This document shows, one piece after another, positions 24,002-33,379 of a stretch of DNA of 64,000 bases. The stretch lies in NCBI GenBank assembly GCA_024280835.1, contig JAJRPJ010000008.1, positions 19,730-83,729 on the forward strand, in the 5' to 3' direction. Under the pieces are notes generated by a model that saw only the letters and a list, made by a program, of their open reading frames with translations, ran no database searches and was not told the DNA's origin. How positions within the stretch are numbered: the first letter of the stretch is position 1; every line of letters starts with the position of its first letter. Source of the stretch: Candidatus Zixiibacteriota bacterium (lineage in GTDB: Bacteria > Zixibacteria > MSB-5A5 > GN15 > JACZUZ01). The position numbers were made by a program, and so were the translations under genes.

Positions 24002-26558
24002 CAATCTGAACATAGGCGACTCTTTTTTCACGACTGGTGAGACAGTTCGCTGGTTTGGCGGCAAAATTGTGTGCGGCCAAGAGAGTATCACCTTCAAGTG
24101 TTTCTGATACTAGAGCTTTGAGGATTAATTTCTCGCCTTTGCCACAAGATATTCTCACGCTATCACCTGATGTTATTTCCAGTCGTGACGCAAGATCGGC
24201 AGAGAGTTCCAGAGTCGCCTCACTGTCAAAAGCCAACAGAGAATGACACATCTCCGTCAGGTGGCCATAGTGATGAAGCGCATCGCCGACAAGAAGCGGG
24301 AAGCTATTCTCTGGCGCTTGAGCTGGGCTTGGGTAATGTGACTCCATCAAATGTAGTTTGCGCTCTGGCGCTGTGTATGAATTCAGTAAATTGGTTATTT
24401 CATCTTGGAGTGACTCTTGGTCGGCATAGAGGTTGAAACCCATCTTCTCGGCGACGAGATTGAGAACTTCGTAGCCTGGTAGTGACGAACCAACAAGTTT
24501 CATGCCTCTGGTAAAGTCCTGAGTACGACCTTCGAGGTTTGTGAAAGAGCCATCGTATTCGGCGAAACTCGAAAGTGGTAGTATGACATCTGCCAGCGCA
24601 GTTGTGGGTGTTTCCAGCAAGTCTGCGACTACTAGGAAATCGAGCGATTCCAGAGATTTTTTGATATGACTGTGATCGACACCTATCTGTACAGGATTTG
24701 CGCCCATGATGAACATGGCTTTGATTTCTTCACCGACTGCGCCGCGCAAAATTGCGTCCCAATTGGAGCCTTGCAATTCAGGTAATGCTCCAAAGATGTT
24801 CTTCAGTGATGACGTTTGACCTTCGGTTAATTCTGGTGAGAGACCCAGCGCCTCGGCGCCTTTGCTATTGGCGGCTTTGGCTAGAATTGCTGCCTGCCCA
24901 CGTTTGTTTTGAGGGATGCCCAGCAAAAGCGCGACATTATAGAAGGCTTTGGCGATATTTTCACGTTCGCTTGAGGTTGAGACCAGTTCACCAGCGATTA
25001 GTGTCGGAGACTTGGCTGCCGCTAAGCGATTGGCGCATTCGTTTATGCGCTCGACACTGACACCACAAATTTCGGCGCACTTTTCGATTGTATTCGGAAC
25101 CAATAACGTCTCTATCTTCGCGGTGTCGACTTCTTTATCAGCTAATCCCTGCTTGATCAAGCTTAGAGTCAGGCCATTGAGGAAAACTTCATCGGTTCCA
25201 GGTTGGTAAATCATTTCGTCGGTTGAGCAATCACCTGACTTGGTGACAAATGGATTGGCTGTATAGAGCCAGCCCAATTTTTCGAATATCGCGCGACGAA
25301 TTTTTAGATGTAGATTTGGATGTTCGCGAATGACATTTGAGCCGACGACAAAGATGACATCTGAGGACGCCAAATTAGCAATACTGAATGAGCGCGAGGC
25401 CATATAACTGTAAGTGGAATTCGCGTCAGTGGCCAGATTTGAATAGTCCGAACGGTAATCAACATTATTTGAGCCTAAAGCGCCGCGGAATAGTTTGTTG
25501 AAACAGTGTAATGTCTTCAGGTCGAGATTTGGTGAGACTACACCAGCTAGACATGGGGCGCCTTGGCTTTCTTTGACTTCTTTGAAACGTCGGCCAATTA
25601 GTGTCAGGGCTTCTTCCCATGAAACCTCGACCATCACACCGTTCTTGTTGACCATAGGAGTTTTTAGACGGCGGTCGGATGTGGCTACTTGGTAACCATA
25701 ACGCGCGATATCAGAAATCCAACCATCATCGATGTCGTCATTCATGCGCGAGGTTGCACGGTGAACTTTGCGCACATCTTTCCAAAGTGTCAGATTGGCG
25801 CCGTCGGCATGATAGGGATCTAGTGATGGAACAGTTTGTGTATTCCAAACACGGATTTTATAGCGCCAGTCACTACTAGTTAGCGCGCCGACAGGGCAAA
25901 TCTCAACTAGGTTGCCACTATAGAGCGATTCAACTTGTCCACCAGGAACAGCGTCGATTTCGGTATGATGACCACGTTGATAGGCGCCGATGTCATGTTC
26001 GCCAAAGGCTTCTTGGTTGGCATTGACACATTTGTAGCAGAGAATGCAGCGATTTTGATTGCGCACCATCTCGGGGCCGATTGTCAGATCATCGAATGTC
26101 GAGTTTTTGTCACGAACATTACGCGCCTTGCGGAATGCGAAGCGTGTGTCATCGCTGAGTCCGTATTCGAAAGCATTGTCTTGCAAGTCACATTCGCCGC
26201 CTTTGTCACAAGTTGGGCAGTCCAGTGGATGGTCTAACAAGATAAACTCGATTGTGGCTTTGCGACCAGCGCGACATTTTTCGGAATCAGTCAGGACCAC
26301 CATGTCGTGCATAGCTTCGGTTGCGCAACTGACCATCAATTTGGGAAATTTTTCGATTTCCACATAGCACATGCGGCAGGCGCCGAGCGAACGCAGTTTT
26401 GGATGCCAGCAAAATGTCGGTACAGCAATGCCCTCTTGGCGGCAGGCGTCCAAGACAGTTGCGCCTTTTTTGACAGAGACTTGTCGTCCGTCGATTGTCA
26501 GAGTCACTAACTCCACTGCTGGAGTTTCGCTCTGGGTTTTTGTGGCTGTATCACTCAT
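23982..26558 (-). CDS. nuoG: NADH-quinone oxidoreductase subunit G
   Basis: Large Fe-S subunit of the complex I peripheral arm; 858 residues. In order: a 2Fe-2S ferredoxin domain with CWHPKLRSLGACRMC, the His/Cys cluster loop DHPLDCPTCDKGGECDLQ, a 4Fe-4S region with CILCYKCVNANQ and EICPVGAL, and a long molybdopterin-oxidoreductase-like domain (for example VVGSNVIREHPNLHLKIR, MGANPVQIG). The last is a non-catalytic scaffold in complex I. Located between nuoF and nuoH. Confidence 0.95.
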   Translation of the reverse strand: MSDTATKTQSETPAVELVTLTIDGRQVSVKKGATVLDACRQEGIAVPTFCWHPKLRSLGACRMCYVEIEKFPKLMVSCATEAMHDMVVLTDSEKCRAGRKATIEFILLDHPLDCPTCDKGGECDLQDNAFEYGLSDDTRFAFRKARNVRDKNSTFDDLTIGPEMVRNQNRCILCYKCVNANQEAFGEHDIGAYQRGHHTEIDAVPGGQVESLYSGNLVEICPVGALTSSDWRYKIRVWNTQTVPSLDPYHADGANLTLWKDVRKVHRATSRMNDDIDDGWISDIARYGYQVATSDRRLKTPMVNKNGVMVEVSWEEALTLIGRRFKEVKESQGAPCLAGVVSPNLDLKTLHCFNKLFRGALGSNNVDYRSDYSNLATDANSTYSYMASRSFSIANLASSDVIFVVGSNVIREHPNLHLKIRRAIFEKLGWLYTANPFVTKSGDCSTDEMIYQPGTDEVFLNGLTLSLIKQGLADKEVDTAKIETLLVPNTIEKCAEICGVSVERINECANRLAAAKSPTLIAGELVSTSSERENIAKAFYNVALLLGIPQNKRGQAAILAKAANSKGAEALGLSPELTEGQTSSLKNIFGALPELQGSNWDAILRGAVGEEIKAMFIMGANPVQIGVDHSHIKKSLESLDFLVVADLLETPTTALADVILPLSSFAEYDGSFTNLEGRTQDFTRGMKLVGSSLPGYEVLNLVAEKMGFNLYADQESLQDEITNLLNSYTAPERKLHLMESHYPSPAQAPENSFPLLVGDALHHYGHLTEMCHSLLAFDSEATLELSADLASRLEITSGDSVRISCGKGEKLILKALVSETLEGDTLLAAHNFAAKPANCLTSREKRVAYVQIEKIEKQ

Positions 26559-26614
26559 ATTTGTCTTGCAAATCTGCTGCTATACTACGTTGTTTATTCT
26601 TATGTCCGCTACGT

Positions 26615-27901
26615 CTAATTGAATGGAAACTGCTCCATTGGGAGAACATTCTTGGCCTTGATTCTGTCTACAAAATCTTGTCTGAAACGCTGGACCGCTG
26701 AAATTACAGGCATGGCGGCCGCATCACCGAGTGGGCAAATAGTACGGCCCAAGATATTGTGGCAAATATTATCAATTTTGTCGATGTCTGACTCTTCGCC
26801 TTCGCCGTTGAGAATTCTCTCAACGAGTTGGGTCAACCATTTTGTTCCTTCACGGCAGGGTGTGCACTTGCCGCAGGATTCATGTTTGAAGAACTTAATT
26901 AACTTGTAGGTCGTCCAAACAATATCTGTGCGCTCATCGAGAACAATACAGGCGCCAGAGCCGAGCATTGAGCCAGCTTCAGCGATTGATTCATAGTCGA
27001 GTGGTGTATCCAGTTGGTCGGGGGTCATGAACGGACATGAGGCTCCACCAGGAATGATGGCTTTGATCTTTCGGCCATCTGGAATTCCACCGCCCAGTTC
27101 TTCGATTAGATAGCGCAGGGTTGTACCCATCTCCACTTCATAATTGCCTGGGCGATTGATATGCCCTGAGAGAGAGAAGAGCTTTGTGCCTTTTGATTTT
27201 TCTGTGCCGAACATGGTGTACCATTCGCCACCATTGTTAATCAAGTGCGGCACAACAGCGAGTGTCTCGACATTATTGACGATTGTCGGACAACCGTAGA
27301 GACCTTCGACAGCGGGAAACGGTGGCTTCATTTGTGACATGCCACGATTACCAGCTAGCGATTGCAAAAGCGCGGTTTCTTCGCCGCAAATATAGGCGCC
27401 ACCGCCTGTTTGTGTCACGACATCAAGGTCATAGCCTGAGCCATAAATATTTTTGCCCAGATGTCCAGCGGCATAGGCTTCTTCAACGGCTTTTTCGAAA
27501 ACTGCGATAGGAAAATCGAATTCGCCGCGAATGTAATTGAAAGCCAAATGTGAGCCAATGGCGAAAGCTCCAATGGCCATGCCTTCGATAACCGAGTGTG
27601 GGTCACATTCGAGCAAGACACGGTCTTTGCAAGTGCCTGGCTCGGACTCGTCTGCATTGCAAACTAAGTAGCGAGGTTTGGGTGAGTCTTTGGGCACAAA
27701 ACTCCACTTGAGACCAGTTGGGAAGCCAGCGCCACCTCGCCCACGTAAACCAGAAGCTTTAACTTCTGTGATTACCTGATCGGGTGTCATAGAACTCAAG
27801 ACTTTGCGCCAAGCGGTATAGCCGCCATGCGCAACATATCCGTCAACATGCTTATGTTTCGGATCGTCAGTGTATTTTAATAAGAGTTTGTGCTCTGCCA
27901 T
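26615..27901 (-). CDS. nuoF: NADH-quinone oxidoreductase subunit F
   Basis: NADH- and FMN-binding subunit with cluster N3. From ATG 27901 it has 428 residues, the usual length; a frame open to 27946 adds only spacer-derived residues. Nucleotide-binding block RGRGGAGFPTGLKWSF, YICGEETALLQSLAGNRG, and cluster ligands ESCGKCTPCREGT plus a later Cys (NILGRTICPLGD) are present. In most operons nuoE directly precedes it; here a GIY-YIG gene lies between. Confidence 0.96.
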   Translation of the reverse strand: MAEHKLLLKYTDDPKHKHVDGYVAHGGYTAWRKVLSSMTPDQVITEVKASGLRGRGGAGFPTGLKWSFVPKDSPKPRYLVCNADESEPGTCKDRVLLECDPHSVIEGMAIGAFAIGSHLAFNYIRGEFDFPIAVFEKAVEEAYAAGHLGKNIYGSGYDLDVVTQTGGGAYICGEETALLQSLAGNRGMSQMKPPFPAVEGLYGCPTIVNNVETLAVVPHLINNGGEWYTMFGTEKSKGTKLFSLSGHINRPGNYEVEMGTTLRYLIEELGGGIPDGRKIKAIIPGGASCPFMTPDQLDTPLDYESIAEAGSMLGSGACIVLDERTDIVWTTYKLIKFFKHESCGKCTPCREGTKWLTQLVERILNGEGEESDIDKIDNICHNILGRTICPLGDAAAMPVISAVQRFRQDFVDRIKAKNVLPMEQFPFN

Positions 27902-27946
27902 GCTGTTGTTATAGTCGCTCCATAGAAATTCTACAGAGTACCACAC

Positions 27947-28795
27947 CTAATTCTCATTGTATCCGTATTCCCTAGAAAGAAATACTTCTTTCCAGTAACT
28001 CTCTCTTGCTATGATAATCTTGTCGTCCACTTTCATTGAACGGAATTCTAGCAACGACAATGTAAAATTCTTCATAGCGTATTCACGGCCGTGCGAAGAG
28101 ATTAAGTCCATAAGTTCTTTATTCCATCCATGCCCTGTTTCCAAGTATTCAGTCCACCTTTTCCATATCCCCGAATCGCCATACGCTGAGCCAACATATT
28201 TCCACCCAGTTTCTTTATCCATAATGACATAGACACCTTGGACATTCTTTAGGGCTGATTTCCAGTCCGGATTTTCATTCTCGAAGATAGGTGCTAGAAT
28301 ATCAAAATCATGATTGATATTTTCATAGCCTGGAAAAACTGCACCCGAAAACGGCTTCTTTAGGATTTCAGCAACTTTCATTTTATCAAGAAAACGCTCC
28401 AATAAAAATGCTCTACCCCTTGTTAGCTTCTCTAGCTTTACCTTCAATCTACCAACATAACATGAATACTCGGTTAACTCTTTGATCTTGTAGCTGTGAC
28501 TATTGGGAATATCGCTTCTCTTTTTAACTTCAAATATCCCACCAAACAACCACATGTCCGTTTCATGATAAAAATCGATTAGGGAGAAAATGTAATCTCT
28601 GGAAAAGTCGTTCCTCTTGAATCGATATGTATTCCAATCAAACCATTCCTTCTTGTCTCTCACATAAACATCTAGCGGTTGATCCGTCTTATCCCAGCGA
28701 GCGGCATGGAACTTGAATGTCGTAGGATCATCAATTCGTATGATTCTCTTGAGCGGTATGTCAGACACCGTCTTGCCTATTTGTTTATCCATCAC
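27947..28795 (-). CDS. GIY-YIG nuclease-domain protein inserted in the nuo operon
   Basis: A 282-residue protein starting at GTG 28795 or ATG 28792, one base after the nuoE stop. The C-terminal half has a GIY-YIG nuclease core: VQGVYVIMDKETGWKYVGSA (the GVY and YVG pair), then GIWKRWTEY with the catalytic-type arginine, and a glutamate further on (LEFRSM or ARESYW). The N-terminal 170 residues are unrecognised, with many aromatic and charged residues. It resembles chromosomal GIY-YIG proteins found near mobile or defence genes and not UvrC. Its bases are visibly more AT-rich than the flanking nuo genes. It ends 46 bp before nuoF and keeps the operon open in the same direction. Recent insertion is an inference. 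Confidence 0.8.
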   Translation of the reverse strand: MMDKQIGKTVSDIPLKRIIRIDDPTTFKFHAARWDKTDQPLDVYVRDKKEWFDWNTYRFKRNDFSRDYIFSLIDFYHETDMWLFGGIFEVKKRSDIPNSHSYKIKELTEYSCYVGRLKVKLEKLTRGRAFLLERFLDKMKVAEILKKPFSGAVFPGYENINHDFDILAPIFENENPDWKSALKNVQGVYVIMDKETGWKYVGSAYGDSGIWKRWTEYLETGHGWNKELMDLISSHGREYAMKNFTLSLLEFRSMKVDDKIIIARESYWKEVFLSREYGYNEN

Positions 28796-29353
28796 TTAAC
28801 CGTCTTTGCGCCAACCTTCGATTAATGCGTCGACTTTGGCGCGTGTCAGGTTTTCATGGTAGTCGTGGTTGACCTGCATCATTGGCGCAGAACTACAACC
28901 AGCCAGACACTCGGCGATTTGGAGTGTAAACAAATTATCTTGGGTGGTTTCGCCGACCTTGATGCCCAGTTTTTCTTCAAGATAGCGCAGGAGATTATCT
29001 GCTCCACATAGTGCGCAGGAAATATTATCGCAAACCATGATCAGATATTTGCCGCGCGGTTTTTTCGGAAACAAAGTGTAGAAAGTCGCCGCCTCGGCCA
29101 GTTGCTTAGCTGGGATTTCGGTTATCGCTGACAGCTCGGCATAGATTTCGGCATTGAGATAGCCAACCTGACGATAGGCTACAGTCAGAGATGGCAAAAC
29201 AGCGGATTTGCGCACAGGATACTGAACCATTTTTTTCTGAATTTCGGCCACAGACTCAGCGGTCAAAATACGGGTTTTCACTTGCGGAGCGCTGGGCGCT
29301 TTCACATGTGGTAACCCAGGAATCGGTTGTAGTTCTGTTTTATTTTCTGCCAT
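28796..29353 (-). CDS. nuoE: NADH-quinone oxidoreductase subunit E
   Basis: Thioredoxin-like subunit holding the 2Fe-2S cluster N1a. Ligands are in VCDNISCALCG and ECLAGCSSAP. From ATG 29353 it is 185 residues; the extra eight codons back to TTG 29377 are less likely. The N-terminal proline-rich stretch (about 25 residues) is an extension. The gene stop is immediately followed by the start of the GIY-YIG gene. Confidence 0.94.
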   Translation of the reverse strand: MAENKTELQPIPGLPHVKAPSAPQVKTRILTAESVAEIQKKMVQYPVRKSAVLPSLTVAYRQVGYLNAEIYAELSAITEIPAKQLAEAATFYTLFPKKPRGKYLIMVCDNISCALCGADNLLRYLEEKLGIKVGETTQDNLFTLQIAECLAGCSSAPMMQVNHDYHENLTRAKVDALIEGWRKDG

Positions 29354-29383
29354 TCTAGTATCTCTGCAATTCTTCAATAATTC

Positions 29384-30622
29384 TTATCTATCAATTTCGC
29401 CCAGAACAATATCGAGCGAGCCAATCGCCGCTACTACGTCACTAACCAGCGAACCTTCAACCATACTCGGCAATGCCGAAAGGTTGACGAACGACGGAGG
29501 ACGGACACGGACACGATTCGGTACATTTGTGCCATCTGAGTCAATGAAGAAACCGATTTCACCTTTGCCCGATTCGATAGGCACATAGACTGAGCCACGC
29601 GGAACTTTGAATCCATCAGTGATTATTTTGAAGTGATAAATCAATGATTCCATTTTCGAGAGTACGTCTGGCTTCGGTGGCAAAACCACACCAGGCACAT
29701 GCGCCCGAATCGGACCTTCAGGCAAACCATCGAGAGCTTGCTGAACAATTTTTAGTGACTCGCGCATTTCATACATGCGCACCTGATAACGACTGAAGAC
29801 ATCGCCATGCTCACCAACTGGAACTTTGAAATCAAACTTATCATAATCCGAATACGGGAAAGCTTTGCGCACGTCGTATTTGACACCACTGCCACGCAGT
29901 GAGGAGCCAGTGAGTCCGCCATTGATGGCGTTTTCGGCGGAGATTTTTGCGACACCGATAGTGCGCATTTGCCAGATACGGTTATTGGTCAAAAGGTCTT
30001 CGTATTCATCGATTCTCTTGGGCAGTTCTGTCAGAATCCTGCGCACAGATTTGTGGAAACTCTTAGGCACATCATCCATCAAGCCCCCCACGCGAAAATA
30101 GGATGACATCATTCGTTGACCTGAGACAATCTCATAGATATCGAGAATTGCTTCGCGGTCACGGAAGGCATAGAGAAACATCGACATAGCCCCGAGATCA
30201 ATGGCATGAGTTCCCAACCAAACTAGATGTGAATTGATACGAGTCAATTCGGCCATCAGGACTCTTATCCATTTGGCGCGGGCAGGAATCGCCTCTTCGA
30301 TATCGAGCAGTTTTTCAATAGCCAAACAAAAGCCAAGATTGTTTGACATCGGCGACATATAGTCCATGCGGTCAGTCATCGGGAGAGCTTTGTAATAGAG
30401 TTTGCTCTCAAGTGATTTTTCGATGCCAGTGTGCAGATAACCAATTACTGGCTCGCAGGAAACTACTGTTTCGCCATCTAGCTCAAGCACCAAACGAAGC
30501 ACACCATGGGTCGACGGATGCTGCGGGCCCATATTCAACGTCATTGTTTTGCGTCCGCCGTCATGTTCGACGACATCGCTAAACTCGACTGAGGAGGGCT
30601 TGTGTTCGGCTTGAGTATTCAT
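29384..30622 (-). CDS. nuoD: NADH-quinone oxidoreductase subunit D
   Basis: 49-kDa type subunit that forms the quinone site with NuoB; 412 residues. Signature MGPQHPSTHGVLRLVLELDG lies near the N-terminus, with GYLHTGIEK, and the C-terminal block RPPSFVNLSAL and DIVLGEIDR end the protein as expected. The nickel ligands of ancestral hydrogenases are absent, as normal for complex I. Confidence 0.96.
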   Translation of the reverse strand: MNTQAEHKPSSVEFSDVVEHDGGRKTMTLNMGPQHPSTHGVLRLVLELDGETVVSCEPVIGYLHTGIEKSLESKLYYKALPMTDRMDYMSPMSNNLGFCLAIEKLLDIEEAIPARAKWIRVLMAELTRINSHLVWLGTHAIDLGAMSMFLYAFRDREAILDIYEIVSGQRMMSSYFRVGGLMDDVPKSFHKSVRRILTELPKRIDEYEDLLTNNRIWQMRTIGVAKISAENAINGGLTGSSLRGSGVKYDVRKAFPYSDYDKFDFKVPVGEHGDVFSRYQVRMYEMRESLKIVQQALDGLPEGPIRAHVPGVVLPPKPDVLSKMESLIYHFKIITDGFKVPRGSVYVPIESGKGEIGFFIDSDGTNVPNRVRVRPPSFVNLSALPSMVEGSLVSDVVAAIGSLDIVLGEIDR

Positions 30623-30656
30623 CGTGTATCTTAGTAGATAGTCTCTGTAACAAATC

Positions 30657-31184
30657 TTAGTGATGTGGATTGTCGGGCACGACTTCTATTTCATCAGAGT
30701 TATGTGAGAATTGCGGCATTTCATAGGTGATGCCAAAATCTTTGCGCAAAGGATGGCCGACTAATTCGTCGACGGTCAAAATCTTTGTTAATTCGGGATG
30801 GCCTTCGAATTTGATGCCCATCAAATCCCAGACTTCCCTCTCCAGCCAATTCGCACAGGCCCAATCTTTCGAAAGAGTCGGCATAGTGGCGGCATTCTCG
30901 GGTAATTTGGCACGGAGCATGAACTGGAATGTGTTTTTTAGGGATAAGAAAATATAAACCATTTCAAAGCGGCCGTCTTTTTCCCAAGCCTGACCCTGAT
31001 GATCAACTACTGTAATGTCAGTTAGGAAATCGAACTTCAAATCTGAATCATTTTTTAAAGCCACCGCAATCTCACGCAGGGCTTGGGGCTGGATGTAGAA
31101 AGAAAGCTGCCCTCTGTGCGTATATTCAGAGAGAATCTTCTCACCGAAAAGGTCTTTGAGAAATGTTCTAAGTTTGTCTTCCAT
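30657..31184 (-). CDS. nuoC: NADH-quinone oxidoreductase subunit C
   Basis: Structural subunit of the hydrophilic arm (30-kDa type). From ATG 31184 it has 175 residues; a TTG nine codons upstream is open but less likely. The family signature WLEREVWDLMGIKFEGHPEL and ILTVDELVGHPLRKDFG is complete. It is a separate gene and not fused to nuoD. Confidence 0.95.
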   Translation of the reverse strand: MEDKLRTFLKDLFGEKILSEYTHRGQLSFYIQPQALREIAVALKNDSDLKFDFLTDITVVDHQGQAWEKDGRFEMVYIFLSLKNTFQFMLRAKLPENAATMPTLSKDWACANWLEREVWDLMGIKFEGHPELTKILTVDELVGHPLRKDFGITYEMPQFSHNSDEIEVVPDNPHH

Positions 31185-31214
31185 AGCGCTTACGGAGCGG
31201 TCTGAGTCCAATTC

Positions 31215-31751
31215 TTACGCTTCGGCTTTCTTGCTGGTTGCGTCTGTGGACTGCGCGCGAGTGACTGTACTTTTTGGCTTGGAACGTAGTGATTCTTTTT
31301 CGATTTTCGCGTGCAATTTGAGAATACCGTCAATTAGTTGCTCGGGGCGCGGAGGACAACCAGGCATATAAATATCAACTGGTACGACTCTATCGACACC
31401 CTGTATGATGGCGTAATTGTTAAAAACACCGCCACAAGAAGCGCAGGCGCCCATCGAAATTACCCATTTGGGGTCGGGCATTTGTTCGTATAATTTGCGG
31501 AGAACTGGAGCCATTTTTTGTGTCACACGGCCCGAAACAATAATCAAGTCTGCTTGACGTGGCGAAGAGCGCATAACTTCCATGCCAAAGCGCGAGACAT
31601 CAAATCTTGAAGCAAAAGTCGACATCATCTCAATCGCACAACAAGCCAAACCAAAACCTAACGGCCAAATTGAGCGTTTCCGCGCCCAGTTTACCATAGT
31701 ATCAACTGTTGTCAGGGCAATGCCCTCGGGGATTTTTTCTTCTAATCCCAT
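31215..31751 (-). CDS. nuoB: NADH-quinone oxidoreductase subunit B
   Basis: Holds cluster N2, the last Fe-S centre before quinone. The four cysteine ligands are seen as the adjacent pair in [11 protein letters not shown] (Cys37, Cys38), one in GACASCGG and one in [12 protein letters not shown] (Cys132). The length of 178 is normal, with an extended lysine/serine-rich C-terminus. It overlaps the end of nuoA by 10 bp. Confidence 0.96.
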   Translation of the reverse strand: MGLEEKIPEGIALTTVDTMVNWARKRSIWPLGFGLACCAIEMMSTFASRFDVSRFGMEVMRSSPRQADLIIVSGRVTQKMAPVLRKLYEQMPDPKWVISMGACASCGGVFNNYAIIQGVDRVVPVDIYMPGCPPRPEQLIDGILKLHAKIEKESLRSKPKSTVTRAQSTDATSKKAEA

Positions 31752-32104
31752 TTTAGCGCCCCTTTACCGAGTATGTAGAAATACCCTGTGAGTAATATCA
31801 CGATAAAAACTAACATCTCAACAAAACCAAACCACCCAAGCGAATCATAAATGACCGCCCAAGGATACAAAAAGACAACTTCGATATCAAAGATGATAAA
31901 GAGAATCGCCACCATATAGTATTTGACTGGAACTGGATGTTTGGTATCACCAACTGGATCAACACCGCACTCATAGGGCTGCATTTTTACTTTGGAGCGT
32001 GAGCGCTTGCCTATCAATACCGACAAACTCATCAGCACAGCGGCAATCACTGAGCCGAAAACGACCATCAGCAGTATCGGAACGAATATTTCGAATTTAT
32101 CCAT
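31742..32104 (-). CDS. nuoA: NADH-quinone oxidoreductase subunit A
   Basis: Three-helix membrane subunit, 120 residues. The loop [20 protein letters not shown] (quinone channel loop) and [13 protein letters not shown] with paired acidic residues are diagnostic. First gene of the 14-subunit nuo operon; a good promoter lies upstream. Confidence 0.96.
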   Translation of the reverse strand: MDKFEIFVPILLMVVFGSVIAAVLMSLSVLIGKRSRSKVKMQPYECGVDPVGDTKHPVPVKYYMVAILFIIFDIEVVFLYPWAVIYDSLGWFGFVEMLVFIVILLTGYFYILGKGALKWD

Positions 32105-32187
32105 AGTAATTATCTAGCAAGCAATGACTCAAAGCATCGACTTAAAATAACGTTCAGCGTCTATGTTCTCTGACGCTACTATTGGCA

Positions 32188-32249
32188 ATCATAGACATTC
32201 ATTATATCTGTGTCAAGATGACTTTGTGAAATCTGTAACTAAGTCACAA
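32188..32249 (-). promoter_or_regulatory. Promoter of the nuo operon with upstream inverted repeat
   Basis: Minus strand: TTGACA (32216-32211), 17-bp spacer, TATGAT (32193-32188). A transcript from about 32181 would have a leader of roughly 77 nt to nuoA. Just upstream, TTGTGA (32224-32229) and TCACAA (32244-32249) form the ends of a 26-bp imperfect inverted repeat, possibly a regulator site. The half-sites are the same as in the operator at 52353-52370 but with a 14-bp gap instead of 6. The promoter is well supported; the operator is tentative. Confidence 0.65.
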
Positions 32250-32277
32250 TACGCTGGTGTACAACCACTTAACTTGG

Positions 32278-33345
32278 CTAAAAGTTGTCGGAAATGCCTA
32301 TGCGGATGTGGTTTGAATAAATCCAGCCTATTCCATGGCGCAGAACCTCTATTCTGTAGAGTCCTGGCTCCGATGGTGAGTATTCTAGTTCGTCTGAGTG
32401 GACTCGCAAAATGACAGCCCCATTGCGAATAAGACGGATTTCAGCTCGCTGGGGAGTTGAGACATAGAGGCGAGAGTCTTCAAATTTTTCCAGTTGTCCT
32501 CCGCAAAGGGCGGTATTGGCGCCTGATCGGGCTACAAACTGAAATCCTCGGGCATCTCCCCTGCGACGGTTTGAGAAAAATAACTGGCAGGAGCGAATGG
32601 CCTCCAGCAATTGTTTTTGCGCTTGGACTGGCTCTTTTGAGAGCGGTTCAGTGAGGACTATGTGATTCTGTAATGACCTAAAATGCACCTTATAGGGAAA
32701 GATTGTGACTGTTTTGGGACCAATGCGATATGGGAAGGCATGGGCATCGACACCTGCGATACCCACAACCGGTCGAGTCTGATTGGCTGTATCCCAGTGT
32801 CTCAGGGTTTCAACTGGAGGAGCTTTCATGAACTTTCGTGGGGAAAACAGCAAGGTCAGCTTTCCGATAGGCCCAGCTTCATCGAGGCGCTCCATCCATT
32901 CGGACATTTGATTCCATAATTCAATTCCGTGAAAACCTTCCACCGACCAATCGGTCCATTGATAGGGAGGGTATTTTCCATCTTCGGGGCGTTTCTCATC
33001 AGGGTGCGCGATAATTCCAAGCGCATTATCGGCTGCGCATTGTGCGACATATTTTCGCGCAGAAAATTCGGGGTCATATACTGCTGGGCTACCGAAAACT
33101 AGAAAATGATTTTTGTCGGCTGGGTCATTGTGTTCATAACCAACAATTACCAGCAGTGAATCATGATAGCCAGAGAACTTCTCTCGCGATTTGAGAGTCA
33201 TGTGATCACTGAAGAGTAGAAAGTCGAGTCCAACTTCAGAACCAATAGCTATCACCTCCTCATGCTTCGCGGTTCCATCGGAATCGAGAGTGTGCATGTG
33301 AATACAGCCGGTGTATTGATAGTTGCCTGATTTATCGCGTATCAT
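32278..33345 (-). CDS. PHP-domain phosphoesterase-like protein
   Basis: About 355 residues from ATG 33345 (AAAGAGATT upstream); an extension to 33405 overlaps the MFS gene. The N-terminal domain has PHP metal-binding motifs: HMHTLDSDGT, FLLFSDHM, GYEH and IIAHPDE, and a later GVDAHAFP. The C-terminal 100 residues look like a beta-sandwich (RLYVSTPQRAEIRLIRNG). The substrate is unknown; PHP proteins include phosphatases, exonucleases and polymerase-associated domains. It overlaps none of nuo and is separated by the nuo promoter region. Confidence 0.75.
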   Translation of the reverse strand: MIRDKSGNYQYTGCIHMHTLDSDGTAKHEEVIAIGSEVGLDFLLFSDHMTLKSREKFSGYHDSLLVIVGYEHNDPADKNHFLVFGSPAVYDPEFSARKYVAQCAADNALGIIAHPDEKRPEDGKYPPYQWTDWSVEGFHGIELWNQMSEWMERLDEAGPIGKLTLLFSPRKFMKAPPVETLRHWDTANQTRPVVGIAGVDAHAFPYRIGPKTVTIFPYKVHFRSLQNHIVLTEPLSKEPVQAQKQLLEAIRSCQLFFSNRRRGDARGFQFVARSGANTALCGGQLEKFEDSRLYVSTPQRAEIRLIRNGAVILRVHSDELEYSPSEPGLYRIEVLRHGIGWIYSNHIRIGISDNF

Positions 33346-33379
33346 AATCTCTTTTGCGCAGATATGTTTGCAGATATAT

